Shown here in pieces: positions 53,369-63,415 of a stretch of 64,000 nucleotides of DNA (the first letter of the stretch is position 1; each line of letters begins with the position of its first letter). The stretch spans positions 62,001 to 126,000 of the forward strand of contig JACOUO010000001.1 in NCBI GenBank assembly GCA_016177845.1, given 5' to 3'. The stretch comes from Deltaproteobacteria bacterium (lineage in GTDB: Bacteria > Desulfobacterota > GWC2-55-46). The position numbers and the translations under genes are program-made. The notes beneath the pieces are model-generated. The model was not told where the DNA came from. It worked only from the letters and a program-made list of their open reading frames with translations, and made no database searches.

Positions 53369-54328
53369 ATGTCTGCTAACCACGAACACCACCATCATCC
53401 CCATGAGCACGAACATCACGATATTGACAGGAGCCTTAAAAAAAGACTCCTTATCTCAATATTGGTGACGGGCTTCATCTTCTTCGCGGAGCTTATCGGA
53501 GGATACCTTACAAACAGCCTTGCGCTCATGTCAGACGCAGCGCATGTCTTCATGGATGTGTTTGCCCTGACTCTGAGCTGGTTTGCCATCTACATATCCC
53601 AGATGCCCCCGTCAGAGACAAGGACATACGGCCTGCACAGGGTCGAGGTATTTGTCTCTTTCATCAATAGCTTTGCGCTCGTCCTGATAACTCTTTTTAT
53701 ATTCTATAAGGCATACCTGAGGCTATTTAGCTCTGAGCCCATTGAAAGCATCGGGATGATGGTTGTGGCCGTAATAGGCCTTATAGTAAACATAGGCGTT
53801 GCCCTATGGCTCAGCCACTATGCGGCAAGCGATTTGAACATCAAGAGCGCGTTTATCCATGTATTGGGAGATGCCGCGGCATCAGTGGGCGTAATTATAG
53901 GAGCCGCAATCATTTATTTTACGAACTGGTACCCTGTTGACCCCTTGATAAGCATACTTATCGGCGGCATCATTGTTTTCGGCGCTTTCGGTATTATGAA
54001 AGAGTCATCCCATATACTCCTTGAAGGCGTGCCAAAGGATATAGATTACAGTCATATCATGGAAGATATTAAAGGCACAGAGGGGATTTTAAGCGTCCAC
54101 AGCCTACATATCTGGTCTATCTGCCATAATGTCTATGCCTTGAGTGCGCATCTGGATATCATCCCCACGCAGAGGTGGAGAATGGGAGAGATATTCACTG
54201 AGATCAACGAAAAACTCTCAGAACACCACATCTACTACACTACCCTTCAGGCTGAATGCTCAGGGTGCAATCCTGACGATATATTCGGGAAAATCGCCCA
54301 CAAAGAGCGCAACCATCACCTTCATTGA
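53369..54328 (+). CDS. CzcD-type cation diffusion facilitator with His-rich N-terminus
   Basis: 319 residues. The first 20 residues contain eleven His (NHEHHHHPHEHEHHDID). Six helices follow with ALMSDAAHVFMDVFAL (helix 2 HxxxD site), LHRVEVFVSFIN and AFIHVLGDAAASVGVI (helix 5 HxxxD site). This is the Zn2+/Co2+ CDF subgroup, unlike the protein at 4699. It exports Zn2+ or Co2+, useful beside a cobalt-importing operon. No clear ribosome site precedes the ATG. Confidence 0.93.
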   Translation: MSANHEHHHHPHEHEHHDIDRSLKKRLLISILVTGFIFFAELIGGYLTNSLALMSDAAHVFMDVFALTLSWFAIYISQMPPSETRTYGLHRVEVFVSFINSFALVLITLFIFYKAYLRLFSSEPIESIGMMVVAVIGLIVNIGVALWLSHYAASDLNIKSAFIHVLGDAAASVGVIIGAAIIYFTNWYPVDPLISILIGGIIVFGAFGIMKESSHILLEGVPKDIDYSHIMEDIKGTEGILSVHSLHIWSICHNVYALSAHLDIIPTQRWRMGEIFTEINEKLSEHHIYYTTLQAECSGCNPDDIFGKIAHKERNHHLH

Positions 54329-54377
54329 TCATATGATATAATTATAACTTAAGCATAAATTTCTCAAAGGGGGTTTT

Positions 54378-56840
54378 ATGCCGAAAGTCAATCCTTTACC
54401 TGTTGAAGAGCTTAGCTGGACATGCAATCCTGAAAGGTTCTCATTCAAGACTACAGAAGAGCTGCCGTCTCTGCAGGCAATAATTGGGCAGGACAGGGCC
54501 CTACGGTCAATAGATTTCGGGCTTGGGATACCAAATTCCAATTACAATATGTTCGTGCTCGGCGAAAGCGGAACGGGCAAGAACACCACAGTCCTTGATA
54601 TCATCACCAGAAAGGCCAAGGGCGAGCCTGTGCCTGACGACTGGTGCTATGTTTTTAATTTTTCTGACCCGGATATGCCTACTGCCATCAATCTGCCTCC
54701 GGGGACGGGTTCTGAATTCGCTTCGGATATGAATGAGCTTATTGATACGCTCAGAAGGGATATCCCAAAGGTCTTTGAATCAAAGGACTATGAAAAGCAC
54801 AGGGATGAGATACTTGAGGGGCAGCAGGAAAGGACAAGGGCGCTCTTCTTCAGGCTTGAGCAGAAGGCAATTGAAAGAGGCCTGCTGCTTAAAAAGACGG
54901 TAAGCGGCCTTGCCGTGGTGCCTGCCAAGGGAAATAAGCCCATGAGCCAGGAAGATTTCGACAACCTCCCTGCGGAAAGGAAGGTCCTGATTGAGCAGGA
55001 CCTTACCATCCTTCAGGAGAAGTTGAGTGATGCGATAAGGGAAGCAAGAAATATCGAGAAAGAAACAAAGGAGAGGATCAACGCCCTTGACAGGGAGGTT
55101 GTCCAGTATGTTGTAAACCCGCTTGTAAATGAGCTTCTGGAGAAGTTCAAGCAGTTCAAGGGAGTTGTAGAATACCTTTACAAGGTAAAAGAGAATGTAC
55201 TTGAAAACATAGATGACTTCAGGCCAAAGGAAGAGATGCCGCTTGCAATCGGAGGCATAAGGCTTCAGAAGCAGGAACCTACATTTGACCGTTTCAGGGT
55301 AAACCTCATCGTAAATAATAAGGACACCGAAGGCGCTCCCGTGATCTGCGAGACAAACCCTACATACTATAATCTTTTCGGGAGAGTTGAATACAAAGTA
55401 CAGCTTGGAGTTGCCACAACGGATTTTACCATGATAAAGGCGGGCTCCGTACATAAGGCGAACGGAGGCTACCTTATCGTAAACGCCCTTGATGTGCTGA
55501 AGAATATCTTTGTGTATGATTCTCTTAAGAGGATGATAAAGAACGGCGAGGTGAGGATAGAGGATGTCTGGGAGCAGTACAGGCTTGTATCCTCCACTAC
55601 GCTTAAGCCTTCGCCTATTCCTTCAAAGATAAAGATAGTGCTTATCGGGGAGCCTTTTATATACTATATACTCCACAACCTTGACAACGAGTACAGAAAA
55701 TTATTCAAGGTCAAGGCTGATTTTGATAATGTAATGCCCAACGACGCATCCAATGTCGAAAAGTACGCGCATTTTGTGGCCACACGGTGCAGGGAGGAAA
55801 ACCTCATCCCGTTTGACAGGACAGGGGTGGCCAGAATAGTCGAGCTTGCGTGCAGGTACGCAGGGGATAAGGAAAGGCTTACCGCCAGGTTCAATGAGAT
55901 TAAAAACCTTGTGGTTGAGGCAAGCTACTGGGCAGGGGCGGCAGGTGCCAAGTCAGTGACGATAGAGCATGTTGAAAAGGCAGAGAGCGAAAGGATATAC
56001 AGGAACTCCAAGATATCGGATAAGCTCAGGGATTATATAAAAGATGACACCATACTTGTCGATACCGAGGGCAGGGTGGTAGGTCAGGTGAACGGGCTTG
56101 CCATACTCGACCCCGGCGACTTTGCCTTTGGAAAGCCCTCAAGGATAACCGCAAAGACATACATGGGGGATGCAGGGGTAGTCAATATCGAGCGCGAGGT
56201 AAAGATGAGCGGGCGCATCCACAACAAGGCCCTTATGATACTCACAAACTACCTTGGCGAAAGGTATGCTCAGAAGTTTCCCCTGACGCTTTCAGCCTCA
56301 ATCACTTTCGAACAGCTCTATGACGAGGTAGAGGGCGACAGCGCCACCTGTACCGAGGTATATGCCCTTCTTTCAAGCCTCTCAGGGCTTCCGATAGACC
56401 AGGGCATAGCCGTAACAGGCTCAATGAACCAGAAGGGCGAAGTCCAGCCTATCGGCGGCGTCAACGAGAAGATAGAGGGCTTTTTCGAGATATGCAAGAC
56501 CAAGGGGCTTACCGGCAAGCAGGGCGTGATAATCCCCAAAAGGAATGTAAGGAACCTGATGCTCAGGAAAGAAGTGATAGAGGCGGTAAAGGAAGGCCAG
56601 TTTTCCATCTATCCGATAAGCATGGTAGATGAAGGTTTTGAGATACTTACAGGGGTTGAAATAGGCGAGAGGGACAGTCAGGGCAACTTCACCGAAGGCA
56701 CTGCAAGCTATCTTGTTGAGAAGAAGCTCTACGGCCTTGCCAAGAGCCTCAAGGAGTTTGGCCGTCCTCAGCCTGAGAAAAAGGCGCTTGCGGATGAGAA
56801 CAGGAAGGAAGCGGCACGGCCCTTTGATGAGAAGAAATAG
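54378..56840 (+). CDS. Lon-like AAA+ ATP-dependent protease (AAA_32/LonB-type)
   Basis: 820 residues. NMFVLGESGTGKNTTVLDI is Walker A in an N-terminal AAA module. A long coiled-coil insert (about 130-270: EGQQERTRALFFRLEQKA, EKLSDAIREARNIEKETKE) follows, then KANGGYLIVNALDVLKN and AAA lid motifs. The C-terminal Lon protease domain has the Ser-Lys dyad: Ser655 in EGDSATCTEVYALLS and Lys698 in GGVNEKIEGFFE, 43 apart as in Lon. It is cytosolic and degrades proteins. It lacks the LonA N-domain. AAAGGGGG precedes the ATG. Confidence 0.92.
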   Translation: MPKVNPLPVEELSWTCNPERFSFKTTEELPSLQAIIGQDRALRSIDFGLGIPNSNYNMFVLGESGTGKNTTVLDIITRKAKGEPVPDDWCYVFNFSDPDMPTAINLPPGTGSEFASDMNELIDTLRRDIPKVFESKDYEKHRDEILEGQQERTRALFFRLEQKAIERGLLLKKTVSGLAVVPAKGNKPMSQEDFDNLPAERKVLIEQDLTILQEKLSDAIREARNIEKETKERINALDREVVQYVVNPLVNELLEKFKQFKGVVEYLYKVKENVLENIDDFRPKEEMPLAIGGIRLQKQEPTFDRFRVNLIVNNKDTEGAPVICETNPTYYNLFGRVEYKVQLGVATTDFTMIKAGSVHKANGGYLIVNALDVLKNIFVYDSLKRMIKNGEVRIEDVWEQYRLVSSTTLKPSPIPSKIKIVLIGEPFIYYILHNLDNEYRKLFKVKADFDNVMPNDASNVEKYAHFVATRCREENLIPFDRTGVARIVELACRYAGDKERLTARFNEIKNLVVEASYWAGAAGAKSVTIEHVEKAESERIYRNSKISDKLRDYIKDDTILVDTEGRVVGQVNGLAILDPGDFAFGKPSRITAKTYMGDAGVVNIEREVKMSGRIHNKALMILTNYLGERYAQKFPLTLSASITFEQLYDEVEGDSATCTEVYALLSSLSGLPIDQGIAVTGSMNQKGEVQPIGGVNEKIEGFFEICKTKGLTGKQGVIIPKRNVRNLMLRKEVIEAVKEGQFSIYPISMVDEGFEILTGVEIGERDSQGNFTEGTASYLVEKKLYGLAKSLKEFGRPQPEKKALADENRKEAARPFDEKK

Positions 56841-56861
56841 AAAGGCAACAGAAAGGTTATA

Positions 56862-57500
56862 ATGCTGATAAATGAGATTTTTATGAGTATTCAGGGCGAG
56901 TCCACATACGCGGGCCTGCCCTGTATTTTTGTAAGGCTGGCAGGGTGCAATCTTAGCTGCTCATGGTGCGACACCCCTTACGCGCGCGTGCCTGATGAGG
57001 CTCAGGACCTGGCTGTTGAGCAGATTATGGCTGAGATAAAAAAATATAATTGCGGTCTGGTGGAGATTACCGGGGGGGAACCCCTCCTGCAGGATGATTC
57101 AAAAAAGCTTGCCAAAAGGCTTCTTGAGGATGGTTATGCTGTCCTGCTTGAGACTAACGGGAGCGTCTCCTTAAAAGGGCTTGATGACCGGGTGGTAAAA
57201 ATAGTAGATGTAAAGTGCCCCTCAAGCGGGCAGGGCGGAAGCTTCCTTATGGAAAATCTTGATTACATTCTGCCCCAGGATGAGGTAAAATTCGTAATCG
57301 GCAATCGTGATGATTACGAATGCGCCAAGAAGTTTATCGAGGATTGCCTTAAGGACAGGACGGCAAATATACTATTTGCTCCTGTAAAGCCGGACCTTGA
57401 GCCAAGGCAGTTGGCTGACTGGATACTCAGGGACAGCCTCAGGGTAAGGCTCCAGATACAGCTCCATACTTATATATGGTCAGGTGAAAGGGGTAGATAA
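56862..57500 (+). CDS. queE: QueE, 7-carboxy-7-deazaguanine synthase
   Basis: 212 residues. NEIFMSIQGEST is the QueE N-terminus, and CNLSCSWCDTPYA holds the radical-SAM CxxxCxxC (Cys29, 33, 36). ITGGEPLLQ is the SAM motif, and VDVKCPSSGQG and EVKFVIGNRDDY follow. It rearranges 6-carboxytetrahydropterin in queuosine synthesis. QueC, QueD and QueF genes are not nearby. ccsB follows after 8 nt. Confidence 0.95.
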   Translation: MLINEIFMSIQGESTYAGLPCIFVRLAGCNLSCSWCDTPYARVPDEAQDLAVEQIMAEIKKYNCGLVEITGGEPLLQDDSKKLAKRLLEDGYAVLLETNGSVSLKGLDDRVVKIVDVKCPSSGQGGSFLMENLDYILPQDEVKFVIGNRDDYECAKKFIEDCLKDRTANILFAPVKPDLEPRQLADWILRDSLRVRLQIQLHTYIWSGERGR

Positions 57501-57508
57501 CAGCTGTC

Positions 57509-58291
57509 ATGAAACCGTTTTTGTATGCTTCGCTCGTCCTTTACGCTTTAAGCCTAATAACCGTCTTTGCCTATAATTTCACAAAGAACCTTAAGTTGGA
57601 AGGCGTCTCAAAGGCCATCCTTTCGATAGGATTGCTCACTCATACTGCAGCCCTTATCCAAAGGATAGTTTCTACCGGACACGCCCCCATGGCCTCCATG
57701 TATGAAACGCTTGTATTTTACAGCTGGACCACGGTCCTTGTAAGCGTTATCGTGATATTCAGATATAAGGAACGGGTCACGGAGATAATCACCGTGCCTC
57801 TTTCGATGCTTGCGATATTTTTCGCCCTTGCCAATGAAAAGCCGGGCGGCCCTCTGACCCTTATTTTAAAGACCCACTGGTTTGAGACGCATGTGACCGC
57901 CTCATTTGCCGCCTATGCGTTATTCACTCTCGCTTTTTCAGCCGCGCTCCTTTTCTTAATACAGAACTTCAGGGGTATTGACAAGGATGAGCTTAAAAAG
58001 TTTCAGGATATAGCGGGCAGGTCAATACTCTGGGGTTTCGCGTTCTTCTCAGCTTCGATGTTTGCCGGGGCTGTGTGGGGCTATCTTGCGTGGGGGGCTT
58101 ATTGGATGTGGGAGCCAAAAATAATCTGGTCTTTCATAGTCTGGTTCTACTACGCGGGGGCGATGCACGCCTTTTATGTAAAGGAATGGAGGGGCACGGG
58201 GCTGTCGATAGCAACCGTCCTTGGCTTCTTTGTTGTGATATTTACATACCTTGGCGTTTCAATGCTCATGAAGAGCAGTCACAGTTTTTAA
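57509..58291 (+). CDS. ccsB: CcsA/CcsB-type cytochrome c assembly (haem-handling) protein
   Basis: 260 residues with eight predicted helices. The tryptophan-rich WWD loop is WGAYWMWEPKIIWSFIVW, flanked by His residues (GLLTHTAA, KTHWFETHV, AGAMHAFYV) that may ligate haem. This is the CcsA-like half of system II cytochrome c maturation (named CcsB in TIGRFAM). Its partner (ResB/CcsB-like) is not in the window. It implies periplasmic c-type cytochromes. Confidence 0.9.
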   Translation: MKPFLYASLVLYALSLITVFAYNFTKNLKLEGVSKAILSIGLLTHTAALIQRIVSTGHAPMASMYETLVFYSWTTVLVSVIVIFRYKERVTEIITVPLSMLAIFFALANEKPGGPLTLILKTHWFETHVTASFAAYALFTLAFSAALLFLIQNFRGIDKDELKKFQDIAGRSILWGFAFFSASMFAGAVWGYLAWGAYWMWEPKIIWSFIVWFYYAGAMHAFYVKEWRGTGLSIATVLGFFVVIFTYLGVSMLMKSSHSF

Positions 58292-58353
58292 GCTTGCGCC
58301 CGGAGCCATTAAGAGTAAACCCGTTTTTCAGGGGGCTAAAAAAAGCCCCCGAA

Positions 58354-59106
58354 TCACTTCTTTTCCACTCTCCACCATGTGATGGCTGATTTCTTGTGGA
58401 ATTTAGCAAAGAGCTTGCCTTTTTTCTTTACAAGCTTTTTGGAAAGGAAATCCTCCAGCGCTTTGTCGAACTCCTCCGTTACAATACCTATGTATTCCTT
58501 CCAGAACTCGACCGCCTCTTCCATATTTTCGAACGGCTGGTCAAAATCATAATCGATAATCTCCACATTGGCAAAGATGCCCATCCTGTGAAGGGCATTG
58601 TAAGTGGTGATGAAGTCTGCCCTCTCGCCAAAGGGCTTGTTGAAGAGCAGCGGGTATAATTCCCTGTAGTAGAATTTATCAGCATTGGGGTCGGCGTTCT
58701 CTATAAGAAAGATTGTTTTTTTAGCGAGTTTTTGAGCCTCTTTTATAAACGGCTCAGGCTCTTTCAGGAGCGCAGGCACATTGGCGCAGATAATCACATC
58801 ATGCGGCTTAAGCTCTGCTTCTCCCCATCCTGCAAGGAGCGGCTTTATGCTTTTTTCAAGCCCCTGTTTCCTGATGTCTTCCTCGAGTATCTCAATCATT
58901 GCCTTTGACGGGTCAAGGGCAGTGACTTTCTTGCCGGCTTTGGCAAGGGGTATCGAGAGCGTGCCGCAGCCTGAGCCTACATCGAGGAAGGTCTTTGCGC
59001 TTTCTGTCCTTGGCAGTATGAATGAGAGCGCTACCTTTGGCAGGGTCGAATAATCAAGCCCTTTTCTGTACCACTGTGCTTTTAATCTGTTCCAGAACCC
59101 TTGCAT
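58354..59106 (-). CDS. Class I SAM-dependent methyltransferase
   Basis: 250 residues. TFLDVGSGCGTLSIPLAKAG is motif I, VTALDPSKAMIEILEED motif II, and DVIICANVPAL the acidic loop. The C-terminus is Lys-rich. Substrate unknown. It ends 63 bp from the convergent ccsB and lies 10 bp downstream of the AsmA-family gene, so it is probably in that operon. Confidence 0.83.
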   Translation of the reverse strand: MQGFWNRLKAQWYRKGLDYSTLPKVALSFILPRTESAKTFLDVGSGCGTLSIPLAKAGKKVTALDPSKAMIEILEEDIRKQGLEKSIKPLLAGWGEAELKPHDVIICANVPALLKEPEPFIKEAQKLAKKTIFLIENADPNADKFYYRELYPLLFNKPFGERADFITTYNALHRMGIFANVEIIDYDFDQPFENMEEAVEFWKEYIGIVTEEFDKALEDFLSKKLVKKKGKLFAKFHKKSAITWWRVEKK

Positions 59107-59116
59107 ACGGGACCGC

Positions 59117-62100
59117 CTACTCGAATAATTTGAACGGCGCCTTTATAAGCCTCTCAAGCACGCCGAATACATTTTTTTCTACACTTTTTGCCGGCAGAGG
59201 ATTGACCTCAGGCTCTTTAAGCGGGCCCTCTACCTGAAAGTAGAGGCTTACCGCGCTCTCGTCCTTGCCTGCTATTATCCATCCCGCAAGAGGGATGTTT
59301 GAGATTATCTTGTCTATTGTCACAAACGGGTGGAGAACAAGGGTGGTATCTATGGTCTCCTCGGTTGTGTCTATCTCTCCGACAGCGGACATCCTCATCG
59401 AGTCGCTGTCAAAGGAGAGATTATTTGTAGAGAGTATACCATTATTCATGAAAAAATCTCCTGCCAAAGTCTTGTACTCCAGACCTTCTTCAAAGAGATT
59501 GGTAATTGAGATGATGTTGACGATGGAGAAGATGTTTGAAAGTATCGGGAACTTCCAGAGCTTGCCTTTTTCAGAGTAAAAGGTAGCCTCTCCGTTAAGC
59601 CCGCTTGCAAAGGGGATTGCGCCCCGTCTGCCTGAAAGCAATATCCTGCCCCTTGCATCCCCTGAGAGTATTTCACTTTTGGCGCCGAAGCCTGATATCA
59701 CGGATTTAAGATCGATATTTGAAAGGTCTATGCCGGTATCAAAGATAATGGGTTCGGTAGGGTCTTTGAAGTAAGTAAGGTAGCCTGAAGCCGTACCATT
59801 ATCGATGTTTAAGCTGAAGGGACTGAACTTGACCGCTGATTCTTCTATCTTTACATCCGTCGCAAAATCCGTGAACGGATGGTTCCATAACTCGCCTGAC
59901 GCTACCCTTATCTTTCCTGAGCCCGTAAGGGGAGGGGCTGCCTTCTCAGGCTCAATGGGCTTTGGTTTTTCTTCCTCTTCCTCCCTTTTCTTCGGCATGA
60001 GGTCCGCGATAAACAGGCGGGGCGAAGAGACATCAAAACTGATAGCCCTTTTGGCTATGTCGAGCAGTTCCACTTTGCCTGTTATTTCGGTCTGCCCCGC
60101 TGCAAGGTTCTCAATGACAAGCTTTCCGGTATTGCCGTCAAAATTTGCCTGCGCGTTTACCCGTTCAACAGGCGCGCTCAAAAATGGGGTGACAAAGCGT
60201 CCTTCCCTTATCAGGAATTCTCCATTGTAAGAGGCAGAGCCCTCAGCGGACTGCTTCAGTGCGTTTATGGAAAAGGAAACCATGCCGCCTGATTCGTAGT
60301 CTTTCTCCAGGAGGCCTGAGACATTATCAAGGTCAGTGAGCCTGAGCCCTTCTGACCGAAGCCTTATTTTATATACGGGCCTGTCCAGGGAAATGTTTCC
60401 TGAGGCGTTTATCAGGGATTTGCCAAAGCTCACGCTTGAGCTTTTAACGGTAAGCTCTTTGCCGTCCAGGGATATTGAGCTTTCCACGATAACCGGATAG
60501 TTGAGGGTTTTTCTGATGAGATCCTTGTATTCTATATTTGCAGGGGTGGTATTTGCCAGGGCAGTAGCGCTGAAAGAATCCTTTCTGCCCTTTACTTCAG
60601 CCTTGAAAGGTATCAGTCCGGCTATACTTAAGTCTTTCTCTATTTTTTTGCCTGCTATTGCCTTTGATATTGTATCTCCGCCTATAGTGCCTTGAGTCTT
60701 TATGTCAAATGACGGGTTAGGGGTGCGGTAGTCGCCCACTGAACCTGAGAGTTTCACGCTTGAGCTTCCTTCGCCTAAGGCCAGCTCAGATGTCGAGATT
60801 GCTTTATTATCAAAGTCCACCTTTCCTGAGATGTACTCAAGGGATATGGGAAGCTCTTTGTAGGCCAATGCGCCGTCGCTTATCTCTGCACTGCCGGAAT
60901 ATTTGAGAGGGGTCTTGCCTTTAAGCGAGCCTGACGCATTTACATCAAAGCCCACGGTGCCTGCGGCCTGCGCCTTTTGGAGCCTTTGACTTACGGGAGA
61001 GGAGCCGGAAGCTGTCAAATCCTTTGTGGTATTGAGCGTCTCAGCCGCATCGAGCGAGCCTGAAGCAGCCATGGTATAAGAGACACTTCCGCCAAGGTCA
61101 TTGAGCCTGCCTCTGAGCCTGTCGATGACTTCTTTATTATACCTGCCTGACAGCTCAGTAAAGATTGCCGCCTTGTGCATGGCAATGGAGCCTTTGATGC
61201 CCGAGAAGGTCTCTTTTAACCCCTTATATTTGAACCTGAGGTCATTAAGGAGGATGTTGAATGAGGCGGCCTCGGATTTAAAGACCTTGCCTGCCTTGAA
61301 GTCATCTACAGTGCCTGAGGCAGAAAGGCTTTTAACCGTTACATCTCCGCTGAGCGGGCTTATGTTGCTGATTTTCTCAGCAGCCCCTTTTGGTATGACC
61401 TTAAGCGGGGTAAGGGCCTTTACGGTTGTTAAGGGAACGGGTGTGGTCTCAATATTGAATGAGACATTTCTATTTTCCTGCGGCCCGCTGACCCTGAAGG
61501 CTCCTTTTATATCGAAGTCCTCAAAAGAAAGTGCGATATCTTTTAATTCCATCTCTGATTCTGCGGCTTTTTTATCAAATGCGAGGAGTGCGTGCCCTGT
61601 GCCGGATGAGACGGGGCTGGTGAGGACGGCAGGATAGGCTATATTTAAGTCATTGTAAGCCAGGTTGCCTGTCAAAGACTGATGCTCCCTGTCCGCGCTG
61701 TAAGTGATATCAATATCGGCAGTGCCTTTGATTGAAGCATCCTTTGAGCGCATCTGTATATAAGGGTTCATCCTTGCAAGTTCGATCTTGTGCACGAGGC
61801 CGTTGCCGTTTATCGATAAGGCAGACTGGTCTCCCTGACCGGAAAATGAGATGAGGGTGTCAGGAAGCAATCTTCCGTCCAATCTGTAGCTAAACCTGTT
61901 CGAAGAAGTCTCTGTAAGGCTTGCCTTTATGCCTGATATGTCAAAGGCGGCGTTTTCTTCAGGCATTTCGTCAATGAATTTTACCCTGCTCTGGGCAATG
62001 GTAAGGGATTCTATCCTGAATTTTCCTTTGCCCTCTTCCTCCGGTTTTTCCTGTTTGCCTTTTATGAACTCTAAAAGATTGATATTGCCGGCATCATCCC

Positions 62101-62464
62101 TTCTGATGAATACGGCGGCGTCCTCGATATCAAGGTCCTGCAGCTTTAGGTTTCCTGCCATTAAAGGGATAAGAGAGACCCTTACCCTGACTGAACGGGC
62201 ATTGAGTATCTGCTCCGTGCCTTGATAGGCCTTTACCCCTTTAAGCCTCAGGTCAGGCGAGGGCAGCACCTGCAGGACTATCCTGTCAAGGACGACCTTT
62301 CGCCCGGTGCGCACCTCTATCATTGATTCTATTCTGGAGTGATACCTTGTAAGTTCTATGGGGACAAGGGAAAGGTATATGGCCCCTATGATGAAGAGGG
62401 CAAGCAATACGAGCAGGACAGCCGCAATACGCCGCTTTCTTGTCTTGTTCTGTTCATTTGCCAA
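59117..62464 (-). CDS. AsmA-family inner-membrane-anchored envelope protein
   Basis: About 1115 residues. One N-terminal helix (AAVLLVLLALFIIGAIYLSL) is followed by VLDRIVLQVLPSPDLRLKGV, the AsmA N-domain, then many repeated beta-strand units. A low-complexity KKREEEEEKPKPIEPEKAA stretch precedes the C-terminal AsmA_2/DUF3971-like domain (NGEATFYSEKGKLWKFPILSNIF). Members (AsmA, YhdP, TamB) form periplasmic lipid-transfer bridges. The TTG at 62464 has GGAG 6 nt upstream and is preferred to the TTG at 62500, which has no site. Confidence 0.88.
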   Translation of the reverse strand: MANEQNKTRKRRIAAVLLVLLALFIIGAIYLSLVPIELTRYHSRIESMIEVRTGRKVVLDRIVLQVLPSPDLRLKGVKAYQGTEQILNARSVRVRVSLIPLMAGNLKLQDLDIEDAAVFIRRDDAGNINLLEFIKGKQEKPEEEGKGKFRIESLTIAQSRVKFIDEMPEENAAFDISGIKASLTETSSNRFSYRLDGRLLPDTLISFSGQGDQSALSINGNGLVHKIELARMNPYIQMRSKDASIKGTADIDITYSADREHQSLTGNLAYNDLNIAYPAVLTSPVSSGTGHALLAFDKKAAESEMELKDIALSFEDFDIKGAFRVSGPQENRNVSFNIETTPVPLTTVKALTPLKVIPKGAAEKISNISPLSGDVTVKSLSASGTVDDFKAGKVFKSEAASFNILLNDLRFKYKGLKETFSGIKGSIAMHKAAIFTELSGRYNKEVIDRLRGRLNDLGGSVSYTMAASGSLDAAETLNTTKDLTASGSSPVSQRLQKAQAAGTVGFDVNASGSLKGKTPLKYSGSAEISDGALAYKELPISLEYISGKVDFDNKAISTSELALGEGSSSVKLSGSVGDYRTPNPSFDIKTQGTIGGDTISKAIAGKKIEKDLSIAGLIPFKAEVKGRKDSFSATALANTTPANIEYKDLIRKTLNYPVIVESSISLDGKELTVKSSSVSFGKSLINASGNISLDRPVYKIRLRSEGLRLTDLDNVSGLLEKDYESGGMVSFSINALKQSAEGSASYNGEFLIREGRFVTPFLSAPVERVNAQANFDGNTGKLVIENLAAGQTEITGKVELLDIAKRAISFDVSSPRLFIADLMPKKREEEEEKPKPIEPEKAAPPLTGSGKIRVASGELWNHPFTDFATDVKIEESAVKFSPFSLNIDNGTASGYLTYFKDPTEPIIFDTGIDLSNIDLKSVISGFGAKSEILSGDARGRILLSGRRGAIPFASGLNGEATFYSEKGKLWKFPILSNIFSIVNIISITNLFEEGLEYKTLAGDFFMNNGILSTNNLSFDSDSMRMSAVGEIDTTEETIDTTLVLHPFVTIDKIISNIPLAGWIIAGKDESAVSLYFQVEGPLKEPEVNPLPAKSVEKNVFGVLERLIKAPFKLFE

Positions 62465-62562
62465 AAGGGGCTCCGATTTCAGAAGTGAACTGTAATTCAA
62501 AGCTGATTTTAATAGATTTTATCAGATTCGGAAACGGAATTGTGGTGCACAGCGGGCATTCT

Positions 62563-63255
62563 TTATTTGGATTGATTGATATCCCTTGAGAAGTGTATAT
62601 CCCCTATGAAAGACTCGGCGGAACTTTTCGTGTCATCTGAATCTATCATTACGGAGATGCTCCCTACCGCAGGGGGCTCTTCTTTGAAGAGTTTCCTGTA
62701 GTCTTCGTATACATTCCTTTGTTCGGTGAGCCATTTGCCGGTGCCGTCGTTGCCGCTCCTTAATACGATATATTTTGTATTGGAGGACTTTGTGCTGGTA
62801 AGCATTGTGCCTGCCGGCGCGGTGGTATCCCATATGTATCCTACCAACCTGCTGTTTATGGAGGCAGGAAACCTCGGGAATATGACATAGACCTGCGCTG
62901 CCTGGTCGTCGGTTGATTTTTTACGGACATCCGCGCCCTTGGGTAGAGCGGTCACCTTCCAGTTCCAGCGGATTACGGGGTATTCCTTGAGCTTGAAACT
63001 GACATCCCTGTACAGTGCGGAAGAACTTGAATTGCTCTTAAGGTTAATGGCCTTTCCGAACTCGGCATCAACCACATTGAACTCAGACTTGCCTTTCCAT
63101 TCCTTGAGCTTCCATCCGTCAGGAGCGCCTGAGGATAATCTGGAAATCTGGATTCGGATCTCTTTGTCAGCCCCGTCAGAAACTGAAAAAATAGATAAGT
63201 AGGCCGCGAGACTGATTATGAGGACTTTCGGATGAAAAAGGTATTTTAGGATCAT
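62563..63255 (-). CDS. DUF3047 family secreted protein
   Basis: 230 residues. A signal peptide (VLIISLAAYLSIFSVSDGA) is followed by a beta-sandwich-like domain with YPVIRWNWKVTALPKGADVR, DQAAQVYVIFPRF, VGYIWDTTAPAGT and VSISVMIDSDDT-type motifs that define DUF3047. The function is unknown; the fold resembles carbohydrate-binding or concanavalin-like proteins. It is upstream of, and likely in one unit with, the AsmA-family gene. Confidence 0.85.
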   Translation of the reverse strand: MILKYLFHPKVLIISLAAYLSIFSVSDGADKEIRIQISRLSSGAPDGWKLKEWKGKSEFNVVDAEFGKAINLKSNSSSSALYRDVSFKLKEYPVIRWNWKVTALPKGADVRKKSTDDQAAQVYVIFPRFPASINSRLVGYIWDTTAPAGTMLTSTKSSNTKYIVLRSGNDGTGKWLTEQRNVYEDYRKLFKEEPPAVGSISVMIDSDDTKSSAESFIGDIHFSRDINQSK

Positions 63256-63415
63256 TGCAGGCGGTCTGAAATTAAAGTTGCTCGTTGAAATTAAGTGAAT
63301 ATTCTTCGTCCAAAAGCTCAGGCCTTTTCGGGCCGGAACTATAAAAAGTATATATTATAAAGAACTTAACCGCAAGTGGTTTGAAAGGGTAAACAGGCGG
63401 TGCTGCATGAGCTTT

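Noticed and set aside
58331-58350. GGGGGCT/AGCCCCC hairpin between ccsB and the methyltransferase as a terminator
   Set aside because: The stem is good, but no T-run follows on either strand, so termination is not supported.
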